Positions 1 through 5,174 of a stretch of DNA of 5,174 nt are shown one piece after another. The position numbers were made by a program, and so were the translations under genes. Numbering within the stretch: the stretch's first letter is position 1; every line of letters starts with the position of its first letter. The notes beneath the pieces are model-generated. The model searched no databases, had not been told where the DNA came from, and saw only the letters and a program-made list of their open reading frames with translations. Source of the DNA: a bacterium (GTDB lineage: Bacteria; Spirochaetota; Spirochaetia; Treponematales; Rectinemataceae); assembly GCA_021813065.1 (NCBI GenBank), contig JAKALZ010000155.1, forward strand, positions 1 through 5,174. The letters are read 5' to 3'.

Positions 1-933
1 GCGGTCGGCGACTCGATCCTGATCCAAGGTTTCTCCTCTATCGGCTTCAGCCTGAGAGAGCTGCCAATTGTCGGGGTGTTTAAGCTCAAGGAGCAAGGAG
101 CGTCCCCAGAACAGCTGGCCTACATCGACATCGAGACACTGCGCGTCATGAGCGGCATGACGGTGGGCGCTAACGAACCTATCAAGCTCAAACCGGAAGA
201 GACGAACATGCTCTCGACCGATAACGCCAATTCACTCTTTGGCGGCGACGTGGTCGTTACGGCCGAACCCTCGAAGACAATCGATGTGAATGCCATCGCC
301 GCCGACATTTCGAAGCCCGATAAAGTGAACCCTCTCAAAGCTGACGACGGCGCTTGGCAGTTCGTCGTCGGGAAAACCGACTCTCCGAACAACGCGCCCC
401 GCGTCATCGCGGCCCTGAACCAGAGTTTCGCGAAGGAAGGCATCCCCGCGGTCGCGGGCAACTGGCAGAAGGCTGCCGGTCCTTATGGGCAGTCGGTCGA
501 CGTGGTTCGCATCGTCTTCGCCACGGCAATCGTCATTCTTTCGATCGTGGCGATCATCATCATCATGAACACCTTCGTCATTTCTGTGATTGAGCGCACG
601 AGCGAAATCGGCACAATGCGGGCGATCGGCGCGGGCAAGGGGTTTGTGCGAAGCATGTTCGCCGCCGAGGCTGTCGTGCTCTCCGCGGTGTCGGCGCTGA
701 TCGGCGCGCTTTTCGGCGTGGCGATCACCGCGGCGTTGAGAGCCGCGCACATCGAAGCCACCAATCAGTTTTTCCTCATCCTCTTTGGAGGGAAGTACAT
801 GAATCCGATCGCTTCCTTGGGAAACGTGATTCAGGCGATTTTCATCATGGTTGTCGTGGGCTTTATCGCCCACCTCTACCCTGTCTCACTCGCGCTGAAG
901 ATCCAGCCCGTGCGCGCGATGCAGGAAGAATAG
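1..933 (+). CDS. FtsX/LolE-type ABC transporter permease, 5'-truncated (permease 1)
   Basis: Frame 1 is open from the first base, so the gene starts upstream of the window; the in-frame GTG at 76 is internal. The visible part is 310 residues. Family members are roughly 400 residues, so about the first 100 (first membrane helix and start of the periplasmic domain) are missing. Residues 1 to about 165 look like the extracytoplasmic MacB/LolE-type domain. Three hydrophobic helices follow, near 171-194, 224-246 and 276-296. The cytoplasmic stretch after the first of these, residues 198-211 (ERTSEIGTMRAIGA), is the classic FtsX-family coupling motif, and the C-terminus (QPVRAMQEE) is also typical. 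The family moves lipids or lipoproteins out of the inner membrane, or drives efflux, with a separate ATPase. No ATPase domain is visible; a LolD-like gene probably lies upstream. The neighbouring second permease suggests a LolC/LolE-like heterodimer. The family is clear; the substrate is unknown. Confidence 0.9.
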   Translation, partial: AVGDSILIQGFSSIGFSLRELPIVGVFKLKEQGASPEQLAYIDIETLRVMSGMTVGANEPIKLKPEETNMLSTDNANSLFGGDVVVTAEPSKTIDVNAIAADISKPDKVNPLKADDGAWQFVVGKTDSPNNAPRVIAALNQSFAKEGIPAVAGNWQKAAGPYGQSVDVVRIVFATAIVILSIVAIIIIMNTFVISVIERTSEIGTMRAIGAGKGFVRSMFAAEAVVLSAVSALIGALFGVAITAALRAAHIEATNQFFLILFGGKYMNPIASLGNVIQAIFIMVVVGFIAHLYPVSLALKIQPVRAMQEE

Positions 934-946
934 GAGGAGAGGAACA

Positions 947-2272
947 ATGAATATTGTATTGCCACGCATCGCGATCCGGAATTTGATGCGGCAGAAGAAG
1001 CGGACAATCCTCCTTGCGGGCGCCATCGCCTTCGGAATTATGATCGTCACGCTCATCAATGGATTCGCGGGCTCCTTTGTCCGCAATGTATCCGAGAACT
1101 TCGCGTACCTTATGGGAGGTCACGTGTTCGTAAGCGGTTCCGAATACACGCCATCCGGTAAGCGCATCTCTGTGATACGCGACGACTCATCCATAATGAA
1201 AGCGCTCTCCACTGCGGGTTTAACGTGGTCGAGCCTTCAGAAGACCAGCGAAACCTCAGCAACCCTCATCTTCGAAAGCAAGAGCATCCGTCAAAACCTC
1301 ACGGGCATGGATCTCGCTCACTCGAGCATGCTAAAAGAGCGGCTCGCCCTCGTTAAAGGTAGCTGGGACAATCTGAACTGGCCAAACGCCCTCATTATCT
1401 CGCAGAGCGTCGCCAATAAACTCAACGTGCTTCCTGGTGACACGGTTGTCGCGCAGTTCCAGACCGTGACAGGGCAGAACAATGTCGGAGAATTCCGCGT
1501 CGCGGCCATCACCGTCGACTCGAGCTTCATTGGCTCAATAATGACCTACGCCCAGCTCGACTATCTTAACAACCTCATCGGGCTTGGACCGAACGAGTAT
1601 ATGTCGCTCGGCATCATGCTCAGCAATCTCGACGAAGCGGGCGCTTTCGCGAATAAGCTCTACGCCGCAATGAAAACGATGGACCTTCAGCTCTTCGATC
1701 GCACAGCGAAGCAGGACAATGGCTCCATGACGCCGTTCCAATCGATGATCCGGGAACAGAACAGCGAAACATGGACGGGCACAAAGTATCGTGTCTATAC
1801 CATCGACGACGTGCTCGCGCAGGCGAGGCAGATCGTTGTAGCCCTCGATACGGCCAGCGTCGCGATCCTTATCGTGCTCTTCGCGATTGTCATGATCGGC
1901 ATCTCCAATACATTCCGCATGGCGATGTACGAGCGCATCCGAGAAATCGGCACAATGCGCGCGGTAGGCGTGCAGCGGAAAGAAATTCGATCGATGTTCC
2001 TGTATGAGGCGCTCTTTTTAGCGCTCGCGGGGGCGGTGGCGGGCATCATTCTCGCACTCATCGTGATGGCGGTTCTGAGCGCCATTCGCTTCGATCCGCA
2101 GTCGCCTGTATTCCTCATTTTAAAGAAAGGACATTTCTCATTCTATCTGCCACCGCTTAGAGCGCTAGGCAATATCCTGATAATCGCGGCCCTGACGCTC
2201 GTGGCGGTCTACGCTCCCGCGAACGCCGCGGCTAAAATGCCTCCCGCCGAGGCACTTAGAACTGTCAAATGA
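947..2272 (+). CDS. FtsX/LolE-type ABC transporter permease (permease 2)
   Basis: A complete 441-residue inner-membrane permease. The ATG at 947 is preceded by a purine-rich Shine-Dalgarno stretch (AGGAGGAGAGG, 932-942) that overlaps the stop codon of permease 1, which suggests coupled translation. The N-terminus has the family's basic amphipathic segment (IAIRNLMRQKKRT, residues 8-20), then a first helix near 20-40. A large extracytoplasmic domain spans about 45-295. Helices follow near 303-323, 355-380 and 407-426. The coupling motif (YERIREIGTMRAVG, residues 328-341) and the C-terminal PAEALR segment match FtsX/LolC/LolE proteins. No ATPase domain is fused, which argues against MacB itself. 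It most likely pairs with permease 1 as a heterodimer, because the two share motifs but have diverged widely elsewhere. With a LolA-like gene directly downstream, a role in extracting lipoprotein or lipid from the inner membrane is the best inference; the substrate is not determined. Confidence 0.93.
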   Translation: MNIVLPRIAIRNLMRQKKRTILLAGAIAFGIMIVTLINGFAGSFVRNVSENFAYLMGGHVFVSGSEYTPSGKRISVIRDDSSIMKALSTAGLTWSSLQKTSETSATLIFESKSIRQNLTGMDLAHSSMLKERLALVKGSWDNLNWPNALIISQSVANKLNVLPGDTVVAQFQTVTGQNNVGEFRVAAITVDSSFIGSIMTYAQLDYLNNLIGLGPNEYMSLGIMLSNLDEAGAFANKLYAAMKTMDLQLFDRTAKQDNGSMTPFQSMIREQNSETWTGTKYRVYTIDDVLAQARQIVVALDTASVAILIVLFAIVMIGISNTFRMAMYERIREIGTMRAVGVQRKEIRSMFLYEALFLALAGAVAGIILALIVMAVLSAIRFDPQSPVFLILKKGHFSFYLPPLRALGNILIIAALTLVAVYAPANAAAKMPPAEALRTVK

Positions 2273-2273
2273 C

Positions 2274-2279
2274 AAGGAG
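2274..2279 (+). promoter_or_regulatory. Shine-Dalgarno site that decides the start of the LolA-like gene
   Basis: AAGGAG lies 7 nt before the ATG at 2287, which is ideal spacing. The earlier in-frame ATG at 2269, which overlaps the permease stop as ATGA, has no purine-rich site in front of it. The site would fall inside the coding region if 2269 were used, so 2287 is preferred. Confidence 0.75.
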
Positions 2280-2286
2280 ATTATTC

Positions 2287-3084
2287 ATGTTCTCTACTAC
2301 TATGCTAACAAAAAAGTACTGGCGCGCCGCGATCGTGGCCGCTTTCGTGGTGATCCTTGGATTGGGAGTTGGTATCTCGCCCGTCGCGGCTCAAGATAAA
2401 CCCGATCCAAAGGCCCTACTTGCGCAGGTCGACACCCTGAGCGACTTCACAGGCCAAGATTTCTCGGCGGTGTTTACCATCGTAACCCAGAAACCTGGCG
2501 AAAAGGACAGTGTCACCCAAGCGCGCGTCTTTCGCCGTGATACCAAGAAGCAGTTCCTCATTCTCATCATGCTGCCCGAAGTCAACAAGGGCCAGGGGTA
2601 TCTTCGCGAAGACGACAATGTGTGGTTCTACGACCCATCAAGCCGCAAGTTTTCTCACTCATCGGTCAAGGAAAATCTTCAAAACACCAAGGCGAAAAAC
2701 TCGGATTTCACGCTGAGCTCTTTCGCCCAGGACTACACGGTGACGAGCATGACCGAGGGCATGGTCGGCAAATTTCCCGTATGGATCCTCGATCTCAAGG
2801 CGAACACGAATGAAGTCGCCTACGACCGCGTCGTGCTCAGCATACGCAAAGATCCGACCATGCTCCTCATCCGCCAGGATTACTCGGTGAACGGCAGGCT
2901 CATGCGCACCACCGCCTATCCCAAGTACGTGCAGCTCGAGGGCAAGCTCCTGCCCTCCCAGATCCTCATACTCGACGAGATCAACAAGGGAGAGAAGAGC
3001 CAGATCACGATGACTGAGCAATCGGTCTCGCCGCTGCCCGACAAGGTATTCACGAAGGCATTCCTCGAGCAGGTGAGCAGGTGA
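2287..3084 (+). CDS. Periplasmic LolA-like outer-membrane lipoprotein-sorting protein
   Basis: A 265-residue secreted protein if it starts at 2287; starting at ATG 2269 would add six residues. A basic N-terminus (KKYWR) and a hydrophobic core lead to a signal-peptidase-I-like site, VAA|QD, after residue 35. There is no lipobox cysteine, so it should be soluble in the periplasm. The mature part resembles the LolA_like family annotated as 'outer membrane lipoprotein-sorting protein'. The segment LPEVNKGQGYLREDDNVWFY (96-115) followed by DPSSRK (116-121) matches the family pattern of a K-G-x-x-L turn, then a W-x-Y-x-P strand. The NSDFT at 138-142 matches the conserved segment ahead of the next strands. 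The family shares the half-barrel lipid-carrier fold of LolA/LolB. It sits directly after two LolC/E-type permeases and before a barrel protein, so a carrier between the two membranes is the natural role. The family call is strong; the cargo is inferred only in general terms. Confidence 0.88.
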   Translation: MFSTTMLTKKYWRAAIVAAFVVILGLGVGISPVAAQDKPDPKALLAQVDTLSDFTGQDFSAVFTIVTQKPGEKDSVTQARVFRRDTKKQFLILIMLPEVNKGQGYLREDDNVWFYDPSSRKFSHSSVKENLQNTKAKNSDFTLSSFAQDYTVTSMTEGMVGKFPVWILDLKANTNEVAYDRVVLSIRKDPTMLLIRQDYSVNGRLMRTTAYPKYVQLEGKLLPSQILILDEINKGEKSQITMTEQSVSPLPDKVFTKAFLEQVSR

Positions 3085-3106
3085 AAACGCCAAAGGAGGC
3101 AGGAAG

Positions 3107-4618
3107 ATGAGGTACCGCACATATATAGCCCTCGTTGTCGCGGCTGCCATGCTCGTTGGCGCGGCATTTTCCGCCGCGGCTCAGGAGAGCGGCAGCGACC
3201 TAGGTTCGCTTTTCGGCGATGAGGTGCTCACACAGCCTGGCGAGGGACAGCCGGCGCAGAGCGGCTCGACCGCGCCTGCGACACAAGGCGCGCCGCAGGC
3301 GGCGCCTGTCGCCCCCGCAACCTCTCCGGACCCTCTCGCCGGTCTCTTGAAAACCGAAGCGGTCAAAATAGGCGGGAGCATCACGGGCAAGATCGACAGT
3401 TCCTGGACCTGGACTGACCCATGGGCTTCAGGCTTCGACCTCGCGAACCCCGACAAAAACAGCCTGGCGCCGACCCTCAGCAGCCTCGTCTACTTCGACG
3501 CCCGCCCTGAAGACGCGTTCCGCGTCCACGGATCGTTCAAGACCGCCTGGCCGTTCTCGAGCTCAAAGACATTTTTGACATCGGCGACGTGGAACTCGCT
3601 GACGGGCAGCGTGACGACCGCTTCCAGCTCCATCTCCACGCCCAATATCAGCGTCTTCGAGCTCTTCTCAGACTTCCAGCTCGGCGACTCGGTGTATTTC
3701 CGCTTCGGCAAGGCAACCGTGAAGTGGGGCGTGGGCTACTTCTTCAGCCCGGCCGACATCATCAACCTCGAGCCCATCAACTTCCTGGACCCCACCGCCC
3801 AGCGCGAAGGCCCGGTGCAGTTCCGCGTCTTCATTCCCTACGGCTCAAGCCAGAACACGCTGAGTTTCTATGCGATCTTCCCGAACAACGCCATCCCGGA
3901 TTTCGCCAACACCGCCCTCGCGGGCAAAGCTGAATTCGTACTCGGCAACTATGAGCTCGGACTGAGCGCCTATTATCGCAACGACACGACGGAGCGCGCC
4001 GCGGCGACCATAACCGGACCGGCCGGTCCCTTCGACGTGTTCGCGGAAGGAGTCGTCGCGCGAGGAAGCCCGAAGACATTCTATACCTTCTCGACGAGCG
4101 CTCCCTACTACAGCGCCTCAGCTCCCTCGGACCATCGCGGCGCCGTGTATCCCTCGGCGACCGCCGGATTCCTCTACAACGACCAGAACAACAACATTAC
4201 AGCCATAGGCCAATACTACTACAATGGAGAAGGATATTCCGAAAGCGATCGGAGCAGCGCAACCAGCGTCCTCCAAACGCTCCTGACTACCATGCCATCC
4301 TCCAGCACGAGAGACGCGCTCGTAGGGCTCGGTCAGCTCTTCGCGCTCTTTTCAGGCCAGCACTACGGCGCGGCGAACATCACGTTCAGCGATATCGGAG
4401 GGAGCGATTTTTCAGCCTCCGCCCTGGGGATCATGAATTTCTCCGATCTGTCGGGATTCGCCCGGCCAAGCGTTTCGTGGCAAATCGCCGATTATCTGAA
4501 CCTCTCCCTTTACGCGAATTTCGTATTTGGCGCGGACAACACCGAATATGCATTCCTGGCGCAGGGAAGACCGGTGATCATCGGCCTCACCCTTTCCGCC
4601 GGAACGGGAAATTTCTAG
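3107..4618 (+). CDS. Secreted protein, probable outer-membrane beta-barrel, last gene of the operon
   Basis: 503 residues. The ATG at 3107 has a strong Shine-Dalgarno (AAAGGAGG, 3092-3099) with 7-nt spacing. A signal peptide ends with AAA|QE after residue 25. Next come a short acidic-hydrophobic segment (DLGSLFGDE, 31-39) and a Pro/Ala/Gln/Ser/Thr-rich linker (about 43-76). From about residue 86 to the end the protein shows alternating polar/hydrophobic strands rich in aromatics, Gly, Ser and Asn, and it ends in phenylalanine; both are hallmarks of outer-membrane barrels. The most family-like stretch is 196-236: an FRFGK strand, KWGVGYFFSPADIIN (206-220), then DPTAQREGP (228-236). This resembles the R-x-G-x-x-x-W-G-x-G-x-x-x-P-x-D-x-I-N pattern of large porin-like proteins such as the DUF1302 type. 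I do not recognise a named gene. Its position 22 nt after the LolA-like gene suggests it is the outer-membrane partner of the permease/carrier system. A porin or structural role unrelated to transport is possible. Confidence 0.8.
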   Translation: MRYRTYIALVVAAAMLVGAAFSAAAQESGSDLGSLFGDEVLTQPGEGQPAQSGSTAPATQGAPQAAPVAPATSPDPLAGLLKTEAVKIGGSITGKIDSSWTWTDPWASGFDLANPDKNSLAPTLSSLVYFDARPEDAFRVHGSFKTAWPFSSSKTFLTSATWNSLTGSVTTASSSISTPNISVFELFSDFQLGDSVYFRFGKATVKWGVGYFFSPADIINLEPINFLDPTAQREGPVQFRVFIPYGSSQNTLSFYAIFPNNAIPDFANTALAGKAEFVLGNYELGLSAYYRNDTTERAAATITGPAGPFDVFAEGVVARGSPKTFYTFSTSAPYYSASAPSDHRGAVYPSATAGFLYNDQNNNITAIGQYYYNGEGYSESDRSSATSVLQTLLTTMPSSSTRDALVGLGQLFALFSGQHYGAANITFSDIGGSDFSASALGIMNFSDLSGFARPSVSWQIADYLNLSLYANFVFGADNTEYAFLAQGRPVIIGLTLSAGTGNF

Positions 4619-4649
4619 TACGGCATCCCGCCCGCGGAGCGCGGCTCTA

Positions 4650-4678
4650 TTGTGGCGCGGCTCGACAACTTTTAGTAT
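4650..4678 (+). promoter_or_regulatory. Weak sigma-70-like promoter candidate for the flavodiiron gene
   Basis: TTGTGG (4650-4655), a 17-nt spacer, then TAGTAT (4673-4678), inside the most AT-rich part of the gap. An overlapping alternative -10 is TATAGT (4676-4681). Each hexamer matches the consensus only partly, so this is a candidate rather than a call. If it is used, the transcript would carry a leader of about 110 nt containing the inverted repeat at 4696-4753. Confidence 0.25.
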
Positions 4679-4695
4679 AGTGAATGAAAGATGAG

Positions 4696-4753
4696 TCGCG
4701 TTTCGCCGCGCCCCGGATGGCGCCTAGGTCGCGCAGCGCCGCGAAAGGCGCGA
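4696..4753. repeat. Imperfect inverted repeat / possible stem-loop
   Basis: The left arm 4696-4711 pairs with the right arm 4736-4753. TCGCG (4696-4700) pairs with CGCGA (4749-4753), TTTCGC (4701-4706) with GCGAAA (4741-4746), and GCGC (4708-4711) with GCGC (4736-4739). The stem has 15 base pairs, interrupted by a 2-nt GG bulge (4747-4748) and one C/C mismatch (4707/4740), around a 24-nt loop. It could be a terminator lacking a T tract, a leader structure of the downstream gene, or chance pairing in GC-rich DNA. A competing small hairpin, GCGCC/GGCGC (4736-4740/4747-4751), uses the same right arm. Confidence 0.45.
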
Positions 4754-4784
4754 ATCCGCGCGGCTCTCTTGACACTCGCTGATG

Positions 4785-4790
4785 AAAGGA
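4785..4790 (+). promoter_or_regulatory. Shine-Dalgarno site that decides the flavodiiron start
   Basis: AAAGGA lies 6 nt before the ATG at 4797. Another in-frame ATG at 4782 would add five residues (MKGHA) but has no such site before it, and the site would then be inside the gene. The out-of-frame ATG at 4792 meets a stop after two codons. The start at 4797 is therefore preferred. Confidence 0.65.
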
Positions 4791-4796
4791 CATGCC

Positions 4797-5174
4797 ATGA
4801 ACGTGCACCCGATCACCGATCATATCTACGCGCTCCACGCCGATATACGGAGTGACGACCTCTTCGAGGGAATTTGGCCGATTCCCTACGGCGTTTCGCT
4901 GAACTCCTACCTCGTGAAGGGAGAAAAAATCGCCCTCCTCGACCTCGTCAAAGACTGGGTCGGCGCGCCAATCGAGCTCAAGAATCAGCTCGCCTCGATT
5001 GGAATCACGCTCGAAGACATCGATTACCTCATCCTGAACCACCTTGAGCCCGACCACACAGGATGGCTCGGCGAATTTCTCAAAATCAACACGAAGGCGC
5101 TCGTTCTTGCTACCGCGAAAGGAATCGAGCTCGTCAAGAATTTCTACTTCGAGCACGACCGGATCCGCGCGGTC
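4797..5174 (+). CDS. Flavodiiron protein, FprA/ROO-type A-type flavoprotein, 3'-truncated
   Basis: The frame is open from ATG 4797 to the window end, giving 126 residues of a protein usually near 400. The visible part is the N-terminal half of the metallo-beta-lactamase-fold diiron domain. The segment WPIPYGVSLNSYLV (27-40) followed by an ALLDLV strand (46-51) is typical of the family entry strand. The decisive motif is NHLEPDHTGW (81-90), with His82, Glu84, Asp86 and His87 forming the HxExDH iron-site signature. Flavodiiron proteins begin with this motif near residue 80, so the start fits. The later iron ligands and the C-terminal flavodoxin (FMN) domain would lie beyond the window. The family reduces O2 to water and/or NO to N2O in the cytoplasm, taking electrons from rubredoxin or related donors, as protection for anaerobes. 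Whether this one prefers O2 or NO, or carries an extra rubredoxin domain, cannot be seen. The gene probably forms a separate transcription unit. Confidence 0.93.
   Translation, partial: MNVHPITDHIYALHADIRSDDLFEGIWPIPYGVSLNSYLVKGEKIALLDLVKDWVGAPIELKNQLASIGITLEDIDYLILNHLEPDHTGWLGEFLKINTKALVLATAKGIELVKNFYFEHDRIRAV

Larger units (their letters stand above)
4619..4796. other. Intergenic region between the envelope operon and the flavodiiron gene
   Basis: This 178-nt gap has no convincing reading frame of its own. It is GC-rich, with an AT-richer patch at about 4664-4690. It holds an imperfect inverted repeat (4696-4753), three GCGCGGCTC copies (4639-4647, 4655-4663, 4758-4766) and a weak promoter-like pair. 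It presumably contains the end of the upstream transcript and the start of the downstream one. No hairpin is followed directly by a run of T, so no standard intrinsic terminator can be assigned. Confidence 0.6.

Noticed and set aside
76..78. GTG at 76 as the true start of the first permease
   Set aside because: The frame is open to base 1 and the upstream residues (AVGDSILIQGF...) fit the extracytoplasmic domain of the permease family. A start at 76 would remove the first membrane helix.
1..2272. Reading the permeases as the cell-division protein FtsX or the macrolide exporter MacB
   Set aside because: Division FtsX has a much smaller extracytoplasmic domain and sits beside ftsE. MacB carries its own ATPase domain. 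The LolA-like neighbour favours a Lol-type role.
2659..3150. 163-codon open frame on the minus strand over the LolA-like gene
   Set aside because: It is antisense to a well-supported secreted protein and is explained by GC-rich codon bias. Other overlapping frames, such as 232-873 minus and 3589-3933 plus, were set aside for the same reason.
4632..4647. Small hairpins (CCGC/GCGG or GAGC/GCTC) as an intrinsic terminator of the envelope operon
   Set aside because: The stems are only 4 bp, mutually exclusive, and followed by no T run. The nearest T stretch is TTTT at 4670-4673, too far away.
4654..4712. 8-bp complementarity between GGCGCGGC (4654-4661) and GCCGCGCC (4705-4712) as an alternative leader fold or riboswitch
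   Set aside because: The loop is 43 nt, pairing does not extend, and all bases are G or C in a GC-rich gap, so chance is the simpler explanation. No riboswitch consensus was recognised.
4769..4774. Perfect TTGACA -35 hexamer just before the flavodiiron gene
   Set aside because: A -10 element at normal spacing would fall on about 4792-4797, at the start codon itself, where the bases (ATGCCA) do not match. Transcription would begin inside the gene.
4647..5156. 169-codon open frame on the minus strand
   Set aside because: It lies antisense to the flavodiiron gene, whose HxExDH motif is unmistakable, and its translation resembles no known protein type. It is a codon-bias shadow.

Overview
The window looks like chromosomal DNA of a GC-rich, diderm, probably anaerobic or microaerophilic bacterium. 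Two secreted proteins, one of them a predicted outer-membrane beta-barrel, indicate two membranes. All genes lie on the + strand and have strong purine-rich Shine-Dalgarno sites. My best guess for the source is a spirochaete: this pairing of FtsX-type permeases with a LolA-like protein, the style of the secreted barrel protein, and an FprA-type flavodiiron protein all fit. This is inference from family knowledge, not something the bases prove.

Region 1 (1-4618) is a tight four-gene cluster that reads as one operon: a 5'-truncated FtsX/LolE-type ABC permease (1-933), a second full-length permease (947-2272), a periplasmic LolA-like 'outer membrane lipoprotein-sorting' protein (start preferred at 2287, end 3084), and a secreted, probable outer-membrane beta-barrel protein (3107-4618). 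Spacings are 13 nt, 14 nt (or a 4-nt ATGA overlap with the alternative start) and 22 nt. The likely logic is a trans-envelope route: the permease pair, powered by an ATPase presumably encoded upstream of the window, would extract a lipid or lipoprotein from the inner membrane. The LolA-like carrier would then take it through the periplasm, and the barrel would be the receiver or exit point at the outer membrane. The substrate cannot be read from the sequence.

Region 2 (4619-4796) is a 178-nt GC-rich gap. It contains an imperfect inverted repeat (4696-4753), three copies of the 9-mer GCGCGGCTC, and a weak promoter-like pair (4650-4678). It separates the envelope operon from the next gene.

Region 3 (4797-5174) is the 5' end of a flavodiiron (FprA/ROO-type) gene, recognised by its HxExDH iron-binding motif and cut by the window edge. 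This family reduces O2 and/or NO to protect anaerobes and is functionally unrelated to the upstream operon. No tRNA, rRNA, CRISPR, insertion sequence or phage feature was seen.
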